The position numbers were made by a program, and so were the translations under genes. Positions 1-7,938 of a DNA stretch of 64,000 nt are shown in pieces. Every line of letters begins with the position of its first letter. Within the stretch, counting starts at the first letter, position 1. This stretch comes from Bacillota bacterium. GTDB lineage: Bacteria > Bacillota > Clostridia > Peptostreptococcales > Anaerovoracaceae. The DNA is taken from positions 9,768 through 73,767 of the forward strand of contig JAHZHL010000008.1 of NCBI GenBank assembly GCA_019420305.1, read 5' to 3'. A model generated the notes under the pieces. The model made no database searches. It was given only the letters and a program-made list of their open reading frames with translations, and was not told the DNA's origin.

Positions 1-848
1 CTCCCCCGATAAACGCCGCTTTGGAAATGGAATGATGCGGTGCCCGGAAGGGCCGTCTGGTCACAATCTGAAATCCATTGCGCAGAAGTCCTGCGGCACT
101 GTATATTTTTGTGACTTCCAGCTGTTCTTCATAGTTCATTTCCGGCATAATAGAAGGAATCCTCTTGGCAAGCATCGTTTTGCCACTTCCGGGGCTGCCT
201 ATCATAAGTAGGCCATGATTTCCCGCTGCTGCCACCAGAATTGCTCTTTTTACACTTTCCTGCCCGAAAACATCACAGAAGTCCTCAGCAGCTTCATCGC
301 CGGGCGGCTCCACGTCCTCCATAATCCAGTATTTCTTTTTCTTTCCCAGCGCATACTCCAGGCTTTCCGCAAGAGCCTCCACGGGATAAAGTTTCATATC
401 TTTTAGAAGCGCCGCTTCCTGTATATTCTTCTTCGGAAGGATCAGTCTGCGAATTCCATGCCGCCTCAATCCCATAGCCAGAGGCAATGCTCCGCGAACA
501 GGCTTTACCTGCCCGTCTAAAGAAAGCTCCCCCAGGAACGCCGTTTTCCGATCAGGTTCTGTGCCGCCCTTTTCCAGGAGAAGAATCCCCATAGCGATTG
601 GTAAATCAAAATGACTACCTTCCTTTGGTGTCCCGGCGGGAGAAAGGTTGACCGTAATACGTCTTCTTGGAAATTCCAATCCGGAGTTCAGGATAGCCGC
701 CCGGATTCGTTCTCTCGCCTCTTTAATCGTCGTATCCGCAAGTCCTACCATATGAACCGCGGGAAGCCCCGGGCGCAGATCCGTTTCCACAATTACCGGC
801 TCCGCCTCCATTCCTAAGAGCGACGCGGTTATAATCTTTGATAGCATA
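1..848 (-). CDS. yifB: YifB/ComM family Mg-chelatase-like AAA+ ATPase, 3' end cut by window
   Basis: Translating minus from the ATG at 848 gives an open frame that reaches base 1 without a stop, so the C-terminal part lies outside the window. It starts MLSKIITASLLGMEAEPVIV and carries the ChlI-like N-terminal domain with the conserved VNLSPAGTPKEGSHFDLPIA block. The AAA+ Walker A GSPGSGKTMLAKR follows at about residue 217, then the RPFRAPHHSIS block. ComM/YifB proteins are hexameric helicase-like ATPases; ComM promotes branch migration during natural transformation in Vibrio and Haemophilus, and the role in Firmicutes is less clear. It directly follows yraN (9 nt gap), the usual order in Firmicutes. 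Confidence 0.93.
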
Positions 849-857
849 TCGGCCTCC

Positions 858-1193
858 TCAAATATTTTCAATATGGTTGATTTCAATTTCAATGGCGTCA
901 AATTGTATTTGTCCGAACAAACGCTTCTGCCCGCGCGCGGCCGCCAGATAGCCGCAGGCCGCCGCTTTCATATTACCCAGTTTTCGGGGAGTAATGCTCT
1001 CCGCCGGATGCCCGAATAAATCTCCCTGCCGTGTTTTTACTTCTACAAAATGCAGGATCTGTCCCTTTAGCGCCACAATATCAATTTCTCCGGATCGGCA
1101 TCGGAAATTTCTGCAAAGAATCCGATATCCGTTGTGTTCCAGAAAATCTTTCGCCGCGTCTTCTCCAAGTTTTCCAAGCTGCTGGTTCGTCAT
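858..1193 (-). CDS. yraN: YraN/UPF0102 family endonuclease-like protein
   Basis: This 111-residue protein has the YraN hallmarks: GKLGEDAAKDFLEHNGYRIL at the N-terminus, then the nuclease-like core GEIDIVA and HFVEVKTR (residues about 35-55, with D/E-x-K spacing as in restriction-endonuclease-fold enzymes). Length matches the family (110-130 aa). A strong RBS (AAAGGAGGAGG) precedes the ATG at 1193. It lies upstream of yifB. In most Firmicutes rnhB comes just before yraN; here rnhB is about 42 kb away. Biochemical function is not established. Confidence 0.92.
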   Translation of the reverse strand: MTNQQLGKLGEDAAKDFLEHNGYRILCRNFRCRSGEIDIVALKGQILHFVEVKTRQGDLFGHPAESITPRKLGNMKAAACGYLAAARGQKRLFGQIQFDAIEIEINHIENI

Positions 1194-1345
1194 TTTACCT
1201 CCTCCTTTTTCGCATTCGCATTCATATTTGTAATTATTTTACATTTATGTTATATTAAGGTTTTTTGTTTGTCAAGGAAAAATTTCCATTTTTCCTTGGA
1301 TAATCACCTGCCCACAGAAAAAACTTTGGATATAAGTTCCTGGAC

Positions 1346-1373
1346 AAAAAAAAGAGGCTGCCGAAATGGCGCC
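1346..1373 (-). terminator. Rho-independent terminator after the HAD phosphatase gene
   Basis: On the minus strand a GGCGCC / GGC-A-GCC hairpin with one bulged base is followed by TCT and a run of eight T. It starts 10 nt past the stop codon at 1383. Confidence 0.6.
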
Positions 1374-1382
1374 CCTGCTTTC

Positions 1383-2204
1383 CTACAAAACAAATTTCCT
1401 CACTGCCTTTGCTACTCCATCCTCGTGATTCGTGGCAGTCACATATCTGGCTATGGCTTTTACTTCATCCTTTGCATTTCCGACAGCTACAGGAAGTCCC
1501 GCAAGTCTCATCATTGCCATATCATTCGGACTGTCTCCGACAGCCATCATTTCTTCAGGCCTTACGTCCAGGATACGTTCCAGTTCCTGCAAAGCCCTTG
1601 CTTTACTTGTTGTCGCTCCTCCAATCTCCAGATTATGGTCAAAGGATGTTGTCAGCGTCGTATCCGCAAGGTTTCCCAAAACTTCCCTCATCATGGATCG
1701 ATCTTTCTGATTCTCAAAATTCACATTGATATTTTCGATATGCTTCTTATTCCTGAGGATAAAATCATACAATCCTTCTATCGGCTGCCGGGTTGTAAGC
1801 ACATAATCCACATGCCGGAAACTGAGCCGGGTTTCTTTAATATGATCATATTGAGATTTTTCAATGTACGCGCCGCCTCTTGTAAATGCTTCCACCATAA
1901 ACGGATATTGGCGCAGAAGCGCAACCGCCGCTTCCACCGCGGAAGGTGCAATGCAGTTTTCATAAATCACTTCTTTGGTTTTTAAATCCGTAATAATCGC
2001 GCCATTTGAAGTCAGGACATAACGAATGCCCTTCACCTGAAATACATCTTCGGGAAGCGCCGAATACGCTCTTCCCGTCGCAATCACTATGTTGACCCCT
2101 CTTTCCGCCGCTTCTCCCAGAGCCTCCCTGTTTGACCGACTGATCACCCGATCATCATTAAGCGTCGTGCCGTCCAAGTCTAAAGCTATCAATTTTATCG
2201 CCAT
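1383..2204 (-). CDS. Cof-type HAD-IIB family phosphatase
   Basis: A 273-residue HAD hydrolase with motif I DLDGTTLNDD near residue 9 (the two Asp are nucleophile and acid/base) and motif IV AVGDSPNDMAMM near residue 220. The IIB-type cap lies between them. Family members dephosphorylate sugar phosphates, nucleotides or FMN; the substrate cannot be read from sequence. The ATG lies 2 nt after the metallo-hydrolase stop, so the two genes form an operon with likely coupled translation. A terminator follows at 1346-1373. Confidence 0.93.
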   Translation of the reverse strand: MAIKLIALDLDGTTLNDDRVISRSNREALGEAAERGVNIVIATGRAYSALPEDVFQVKGIRYVLTSNGAIITDLKTKEVIYENCIAPSAVEAAVALLRQYPFMVEAFTRGGAYIEKSQYDHIKETRLSFRHVDYVLTTRQPIEGLYDFILRNKKHIENINVNFENQKDRSMMREVLGNLADTTLTTSFDHNLEIGGATTSKARALQELERILDVRPEEMMAVGDSPNDMAMMRLAGLPVAVGNAKDEVKAIARYVTATNHEDGVAKAVRKFVL

Positions 2205-2206
2205 TT

Positions 2207-2800
2207 TTACGCTCCTGTTATCTCCAAAAATTCATGATTGATTTTCCTGACTTTTTTCATATTACATCCGTCTCCGTGTCCCGGATAAATAAAAATTTCA
2301 TTGCTCCATTTATTGATAATATCTCTGCAGGAGCGGATCATATCGGCTTCTGAACCATCTTCCAAATCGGTCCTTCCGAGATCCACATTAAAAATCGTAT
2401 CACCGGTAAAAGCCAGCTTCCCCCTGTCCGAAAAAAAGCAGACGCTTCCAGCGGTATGTCCCGGTGTATGAATTACACGAATCATTTCATTTCCCAAACG
2501 AATCACATCGCCGTCTTCCATAGGTCTCTCCACTTCAAATTTGCAATGATCAATATCTGCCCGATGAAGAAATGCCGGACAGTCAAACATAGATTTCAGC
2601 TTTTCTGCCGCGCCCGTATGATCATGATGGTGGTGCGTCAGAAGAATGCCCTGCGGCTTCAGCTTTTTCAATTCAATGAAATCACGAAACACACCCGCGT
2701 TATAGCCGGGATCAATCACATAGCAGTCCCCGCCTTCTTCCTGATAAATTACATATCCATTACTCTGCAGAATGCCGCCGATATATCTTTTTATGTTCAT
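2207..2800 (-). CDS. MBL-fold metallo-hydrolase (glyoxalase II-like)
   Basis: This 197-residue single-domain protein has the binuclear zinc signature LTHHHHDHTGAA at about residue 54, the further ligand block HTPGHTAGSVCFF near 110, the bridging Asp in FTGDTIF near 133, and PGHGDG near 172. This pattern is typical of small hydroxyacylglutathione-hydrolase-like enzymes found throughout Firmicutes; the true thioester or other substrate is unknown. It is first in a two-gene unit with the HAD phosphatase. Confidence 0.92.
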   Translation of the reverse strand: MNIKRYIGGILQSNGYVIYQEEGGDCYVIDPGYNAGVFRDFIELKKLKPQGILLTHHHHDHTGAAEKLKSMFDCPAFLHRADIDHCKFEVERPMEDGDVIRLGNEMIRVIHTPGHTAGSVCFFSDRGKLAFTGDTIFNVDLGRTDLEDGSEADMIRSCRDIINKWSNEIFIYPGHGDGCNMKKVRKINHEFLEITGA

Positions 2801-2837
2801 TGTTCATAGCTCTCCCCTTTTTTCTTATTCTTCATTT

Positions 2838-2867
2838 ATTTTAACACAAGCAGTCAATTTCGTCCAA
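2838..2867 (-). promoter_or_regulatory. Sigma-A-like promoter for the metallo-hydrolase/HAD operon
   Basis: Minus-strand TTGGAC (2862-2867), 18-nt spacer, TAAAAT (2838-2843), about 38 nt upstream of the start at 2800. Confidence 0.5.
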
Positions 2868-2985
2868 TTCGCACGTTCTGCCATTTCGGATTCTGCATGC
2901 GCTATCGGTATACTCCTGTATTCATATTTATTTCATGCTTCCTGAATCCTCCTCTCGAAATTTTGTATATCCTGTAAAATGCGTA

Positions 2986-3013
2986 TTGCCAAACCGACAA
3001 ATAGTGATACAAT
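2986..3013 (+). promoter_or_regulatory. Sigma-A-like promoter of the trk operon
   Basis: TTGCCA (2986-2991), 16-nt spacer, TACAAT (3008-3013, preceded by TGA), about 40 nt before the trkA ATG. The leader is too short to hold a c-di-AMP riboswitch. Confidence 0.55.
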
Positions 3014-3052
3014 AATGGTGTTATTTTCATTACGGAGGTACAAAAGGGAGAA

Positions 3053-4435
3053 ATGAAAATTGCTATTGTCGGCGCGGGGAAGCTGGGCCTGAAGGTTACG
3101 GAAGCGCTCCTGGGCGGAGATCATTCTGTAACCATTCTCGATCAGGACGAAGATGTTCTGCAGAAGCTCAGCTCCCATCTGGATGTCATGACCGTTAACG
3201 CGAACGCGAAGGAGACGAAAATTCTCAAGAACCTGGGAATCGCCACCTATGATTATTTGATCGCTGTAACAGAAAGCGACGAGACCAATATCGTCATCGC
3301 GTCTTTCGCGAAAAAGCTTGGCTGCTCCAAAGTCATTGCGAGAGTCCGCGATCCGGAGCATATGGATCAGCTTGGTTTTATTAAAGAAACTATGGGGATT
3401 GACAGCATTGTAAATCCGGATCTGGCAATTACCGTCGAAATCTATAAATACCTGGTGGAAAAATATACCCTTAGCAATGGTATTTTTTCCAGCGGGAAAG
3501 TAGCGCTTCTGGAATTCAGCGCGAAAAAGTTTTCCGCGCTCATTGGTCGTTCGATGCATGATGTAGGCGCTGTGCTGGAGAACATGCTGATTGTCGCTTT
3601 ATCCAGAAACGGGAAAGTCATTATTCCCCATGGGGATACCGTTATCCAGCCCGAAGATGGGCTTTATGTGATCGGTGAACGGATTCCCATCATGGAGCTG
3701 AACGCGCAGGTACATGAAAAGGGGAAGTACACCGATCTGCAGAAAGTCATGATCGTGGGGGGAGGAAAAACCGGATATTATCTCGCGAAAAAACTCTCCG
3801 AATTTGGAATTGCGGTCAAAATCATTGAAATTGACAAGAATCGATGTCATTACCTTTCCACCCATTTGGAAGACGTTATGATCCTCCACGGCGACGCCAC
3901 GGATCTGGATCTTTTGGAAGAAGAAAATCTGGATGAGATGGACGCCTTTGTAACGGCGACCGGATATGATGAAGAGAATTTGCTGCTGGCATTAATGGCC
4001 AAACGACATAAAATTGAAGATGTAATCGCTAAAGTAAGCCGCGAAAGCTACTCGGAACTCATTGAAAGTATGGGAATCGATATGGCCCTCAATCCGATTG
4101 ATATTACCGCGAGTACAATTCTCCGTTTTGTCCAGGGTTCCAAACGGGTCGTTTCTTCTGTCCTGATTCAGGGACAGGCTGAAATCATGGAAATCATCGC
4201 TTCCCACCACATGAAACTCATCGACCGTCCATTATCTGAATTGGAAATTCCGGACGGAGTCATCGTCGCCGCGATTCACAGAGGACTGAATGTCATTATT
4301 CCAAATGGAGACACCATCATTCAGGAAGGGGATCGGGTCATTTTCTTCAGCCTGCTGACAGAGCTTCCGGAACTGGAAAAAATGCTGAGGGATAATGAAA
4401 AGCTGCCATTTTTTAAACGTAAGAGACAGAGGTGA
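3053..4435 (+). CDS. trkA: Trk potassium system peripheral protein TrkA
   Basis: The 460-residue protein has the duplicated RCK layout of full-length TrkA: a first Rossmann domain opening IVGAGKLGLKV at residue 4 with Asp (LDQDED) at the end of beta-2, a TrkA_C domain around 140-220, a second Rossmann domain opening VGGGKTGYYLAKKL near 228, and a second TrkA_C domain to the end. It binds NAD(H) or nucleotides on the cytoplasmic face and gates the TrkH channel. RBS AGGGAGAA lies just before the ATG at 3053. Its stop sits in the RBS of the following trkH, so the genes are coupled. Confidence 0.97.
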   Translation: MKIAIVGAGKLGLKVTEALLGGDHSVTILDQDEDVLQKLSSHLDVMTVNANAKETKILKNLGIATYDYLIAVTESDETNIVIASFAKKLGCSKVIARVRDPEHMDQLGFIKETMGIDSIVNPDLAITVEIYKYLVEKYTLSNGIFSSGKVALLEFSAKKFSALIGRSMHDVGAVLENMLIVALSRNGKVIIPHGDTVIQPEDGLYVIGERIPIMELNAQVHEKGKYTDLQKVMIVGGGKTGYYLAKKLSEFGIAVKIIEIDKNRCHYLSTHLEDVMILHGDATDLDLLEEENLDEMDAFVTATGYDEENLLLALMAKRHKIEDVIAKVSRESYSELIESMGIDMALNPIDITASTILRFVQGSKRVVSSVLIQGQAEIMEIIASHHMKLIDRPLSELEIPDGVIVAAIHRGLNVIIPNGDTIIQEGDRVIFFSLLTELPELEKMLRDNEKLPFFKRKRQR

Positions 4436-4443
4436 GCGCCGCT

Positions 4444-5907
4444 ATGAATCTGAGTTTACGTACATTCTGCAGAATCATTGGTCTGGCGATGCTGGTCATC
4501 GGGCTTTCCATGTTTCCTTCTCTTATTGTAGCGGTTATTTATAAAGAAACTGTTTCGTTTCTGGCTTTTCTAGGTACCATATTGTTTGCGGCGGTCTGCG
4601 GTTTTTTTCTGTTATGGTTTGGACAGCCTTCTACACAGCACCTGAAAGTCCGAGACGGATTTCTGATTGTAACGGTATGCTGGATTGTATCCGCGCTTCT
4701 GGGGGCCGCGCCTTTCATGCTTTCCGGAAGCATACCTGATTTTTTTGTTGCTTTTTTCGAGTCCTGTTCCGGCTTTTCTACAACAGGCGCCACAGCGCTT
4801 TCTGATGTGGAAATCCTTCCCAAAAGCATCTTGTTCTGGCGTTCTTTCACGCATTGGATCGGGGGTATGGGGATTCTTATTTTTGCCATTGCCCTGATGC
4901 CTTCTTTAGGGATCAACGGACAGAATATCGCGGTTTCGGAAGCTCCCGGCCCGACTCTTGATAAAATTACTCCCAAAATGTCGGATACCGCCAAGGCCCT
5001 GTACACAACTTATTTTGTGTTTACGATTGTAGAAACCATTCTCCTGTGTCTGGGAGGCGTCAGTCTTTATGACTCGCTGCTTCACACCTTCGGCTCCGTA
5101 GGTACCGGAGGATTTTCCGATTATAATAACAGCGTCGCCCATTTTGACAGTGTTTACGCGGAAATGGTCATCACATTTTTTATGATTCTCTCCGGCGCCA
5201 ATTTCAATCTGTATTATATGTCGCTGAAAGACGGAATTTCATCTATTTTCCGAGACGCGGAGTTTCGCTTTTATTTGTTTATTATCGGAGCTTCCACGAT
5301 TCTCATCGCGGCCAACCTCTTTTTCAGCGGATTTTACAGCAGCGTTGGCCAGTCTCTGCGATATTCCGTATTTCAAACATCAACAATCATTACCACAACC
5401 GGTTTCGCGACAGATAATTTTGACCTTTGGCCGACCTTCAGCAAAATGATTCTGATTCTTTTGATGTTTGTCGGCGGGTGCGCGTCTTCCACCGGCGGCG
5501 GTATCAAGGTTGTACGGATTCTGGTTCTTTTAAAACTGATCCGGCGGGGTATCGCCACCAGGCTCCATCCTAACGCGATAGTCACAGTTAAAATAAACGG
5601 AAAAAACATTCCTTCTGATACGGTTTCGGCTATCGCCAACCATATGTTTTTGTATATCGCTGTGGTTTTCATTTCTACGATTCTGCTGTCGCTGAATAAT
5701 TTTGATATGATTACCACATTTACTTCCGTGCTCACCTGCATCGGAAATATCGGTCCCGGACTGGAGCTTGTAGGGCCTGCCGCCAATTTCAGCATTTATT
5801 CGGGACCCGGTTTGTTCCTTCTGTCCATTCTCATGCTGGCAGGACGGCTGGAGCTGTTTACCCTGTTTATTTTGCTAACGCCTAGATTCTGGAACCCAAA
5901 TCATTAA
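4444..5907 (+). CDS. trkH: TrkH potassium transporter subunit, first copy
   Basis: An integral membrane protein of 487 residues with the fourfold membrane-pore-membrane plan. The four selectivity loops are visible as STTGATAL, GTGGFSD, TTGFATDN and GNIGPGLE, each keeping the central Gly that lines the K+ filter. I choose the ATG at 4444: a GTG at 4432 is also in frame but lies inside the GAGGTG ribosome binding site, which is spaced correctly for 4444. It is the membrane partner of TrkA; together they import K+ driven by membrane potential. Confidence 0.95.
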   Translation: MNLSLRTFCRIIGLAMLVIGLSMFPSLIVAVIYKETVSFLAFLGTILFAAVCGFFLLWFGQPSTQHLKVRDGFLIVTVCWIVSALLGAAPFMLSGSIPDFFVAFFESCSGFSTTGATALSDVEILPKSILFWRSFTHWIGGMGILIFAIALMPSLGINGQNIAVSEAPGPTLDKITPKMSDTAKALYTTYFVFTIVETILLCLGGVSLYDSLLHTFGSVGTGGFSDYNNSVAHFDSVYAEMVITFFMILSGANFNLYYMSLKDGISSIFRDAEFRFYLFIIGASTILIAANLFFSGFYSSVGQSLRYSVFQTSTIITTTGFATDNFDLWPTFSKMILILLMFVGGCASSTGGGIKVVRILVLLKLIRRGIATRLHPNAIVTVKINGKNIPSDTVSAIANHMFLYIAVVFISTILLSLNNFDMITTFTSVLTCIGNIGPGLELVGPAANFSIYSGPGLFLLSILMLAGRLELFTLFILLTPRFWNPNH

Positions 5908-5920
5908 AGGAAGTACCGCC

Positions 5921-7390
5921 ATGTCATTGAATGTTAAATTAAATTATCAGGTTATCGCAAAAATTCTTGGAATCGTCACGCTGATTATCGGGCTTTTCAT
6001 GCTCCCCGCTCTTTTCTGCGCTGTTTTCTATGGAGAAACAGAAAACATCCGGGCGCTGATGATTTCTTCGGGGCTCACCATTGCTACGGGTTCCTTTGTG
6101 ATTCTCATTGTAAAGCCGGCAAAAGCCCGATTTCGCGCAAGAGAGGGATATCTTGTAGTAGCTCTCTGCTGGCTCATATGTTCCTTCTTTGGAGCGCTGC
6201 CTTATTATTTTTCTGATTTTACCAGCAGCTTTACCGATAGCTTTTTTGAGTCTGTCTCAGGGTTTACAACGACCGGCTGCACCGCTATGGGAATCAAAAT
6301 CATGCCGAAAGCCCTTCTCCTTTGGAAAGCGATTACTCACTGGCTGGGCGGCATGGGGATCTTAGTTTTTGCCATTTCTATTCTTCCCGCTCTCGGGATC
6401 AACGCCCAGCTGATTGCCCGCGCGGAAACGCCTGGCCCTGTATTAGAAAAAATGGCCGTCCGCATGAGTGATTCCGCGAAAATACTCTATCTGACCTATA
6501 TTTCCTTGAGCCTCCTGGAATTTATTCTGCTGTGCCCATTTATGACCCCCTTTGATTCTCTGATTAATACTATGGGAAGTATCAGCAGCGGCGGACTGTT
6601 TGCCCATCCGGACGGCATCGCTTACTATAACAGCGTAGCTGTTGAGATTATTATCAGTGTCTTTACAATCCTTGCTTCAATCAACTTTATTCTCTACCAC
6701 TACGCGGCTACCGGAAAGTGGGGTTATGTGGCGCGGGATGTTGAGTTGCGCTCCTTTTTGCGAATTATTATCGGGGCTGTGCTGCTTTGCACTCTTGGAC
6801 TTTATTTTCTCGGAAATTATCCGAACTTTTTCCAGGCTCTAAGAGATTCCTTTTTCCAGGTAGTCAGCATGATTACGACCTCCGGATATTCCAGCGCAGA
6901 TTATACCATCTGGCCGGCCGTATGCCAGATGATCCTCTTCACCCTGCTGTTCATCGGGGGTTGCGCGGCTTCCACCAGCGGTTCCCTCAAGGTTATCCGT
7001 GTAGTCATTCTATTAAAGCTAATCGGCCGCGGATTTTACAAACGGATTCATCCACGCTCTGTAGTGGCGGTCAAAATCGGGAAAAAAGCGGTTCCCGCCC
7101 TGGTGGTTTCGGAGATCACGGTGTTCATTCTCATGTACATGTGTTTGTTTCTCTTTTCCTGTCTGGTGCTTTCTTTGCAGAATCTGGATCTGGAAACAAC
7201 GATCTCTACAGCCGCGTCTCTACTGAGCAACACCGGTATGGCCTTCGGCGAGGTAGGTTCCATGGGAGATTATTCCATATACAGCGCTCCGCTGAAATTA
7301 TATCTCAGTCTACTGATGATCATCGGAAGGCTGGAACTGTTTACCATCGTCATTCTCTTTACCAAAAGTTTCTGGGGGAAAGAGCGTTAA
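5921..7390 (+). CDS. TrkH potassium transporter subunit, second, diverged copy
   Basis: A second 489-residue TrkH-family protein starts 13 nt after the first. It keeps the fold and the four filter glycines, but its loops differ: TTTGCTAM, SSGGLFAH, TTSGYSSAD and SNTGMAFG. The usual GTGGFS of loop 2 has become SSGGLF. With only one trkA present, both pores probably share the TrkA ring. A change in ion selectivity or gating (for example Na+ tolerance) is an inference. A terminator at 7431-7457 closes the operon. Confidence 0.93.
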   Translation: MSLNVKLNYQVIAKILGIVTLIIGLFMLPALFCAVFYGETENIRALMISSGLTIATGSFVILIVKPAKARFRAREGYLVVALCWLICSFFGALPYYFSDFTSSFTDSFFESVSGFTTTGCTAMGIKIMPKALLLWKAITHWLGGMGILVFAISILPALGINAQLIARAETPGPVLEKMAVRMSDSAKILYLTYISLSLLEFILLCPFMTPFDSLINTMGSISSGGLFAHPDGIAYYNSVAVEIIISVFTILASINFILYHYAATGKWGYVARDVELRSFLRIIIGAVLLCTLGLYFLGNYPNFFQALRDSFFQVVSMITTSGYSSADYTIWPAVCQMILFTLLFIGGCAASTSGSLKVIRVVILLKLIGRGFYKRIHPRSVVAVKIGKKAVPALVVSEITVFILMYMCLFLFSCLVLSLQNLDLETTISTAASLLSNTGMAFGEVGSMGDYSIYSAPLKLYLSLLMIIGRLELFTIVILFTKSFWGKER

Positions 7391-7430
7391 GTAAAATGGA
7401 AAAAGGCGCCGTATAAAGAAAATTTTTCCG

Positions 7431-7457
7431 GGCATCCTAATCACAGGATGCCTTTTT
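7431..7457 (+). terminator. Rho-independent terminator of the trk operon
   Basis: GGCATCC-8-nt loop-GGATGCC followed by TTTTT; perfect 7-bp stem, 40 nt after the second trkH stop. Confidence 0.9.
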
Positions 7458-7491
7458 GGATCCGATTTTAAAAGTCAGGGAGGATAATAAC

Positions 7492-7938
7492 ATGCAGGTA
7501 AAAGATTTAATGACCACCGGCATCAGCTGTGTGGAGGAAAAGGCGCCCCTCAGCCAGATTGCCAGGCAGATGCGCCAGGAAGATGTAGGCGTGATTCCGG
7601 TCTGCAATGATAAAGGAGAAGTTCTGGGGATTGTAACGGATCGGGATCTGGTAATCCGCGCTCTCGCCCGTGAAGGGGATAGGAAGCCTTCCGCCGAGCT
7701 GAAAGCCGGCGATATAATGTCTACCGGTCTTGTCTGCGCTTCCCCGGAAATGAATACCCATCACGCGGCTCTGCTGCTGGCAAAATATCAGGTGCGCCGC
7801 CTCCCGGTCACAAAAAACGGCCGGCTTGTCGGTATGCTCTCCATGGCCGATATTGCCCGCCGTCCGGTATTCATCGATGAGGCCGGGGACGCCCTTTCTT
7901 CCATCTGCGCCGTCTCCGCGCCTACCCTTCAATCCTGA
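7492..7938 (+). CDS. Tandem CBS-domain protein
   Basis: This 148-residue protein consists of two CBS motifs (about residues 5-60 and 72-128) with the typical GIVTDRDLVIRAL and VGMLSMADIARR ends. CBS pairs bind adenine nucleotides and act as energy or ionic-strength sensors; the target is unknown. The ATG at 7492 has a GGAGG 9 nt upstream; a TTG at 7456 in the same frame lies in the preceding terminator and is rejected. It may be co-regulated with Trk. Its last 17 nt overlap the 3' end of rnr on the other strand. Confidence 0.9.
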   Translation: MQVKDLMTTGISCVEEKAPLSQIARQMRQEDVGVIPVCNDKGEVLGIVTDRDLVIRALAREGDRKPSAELKAGDIMSTGLVCASPEMNTHHAALLLAKYQVRRLPVTKNGRLVGMLSMADIARRPVFIDEAGDALSSICAVSAPTLQS

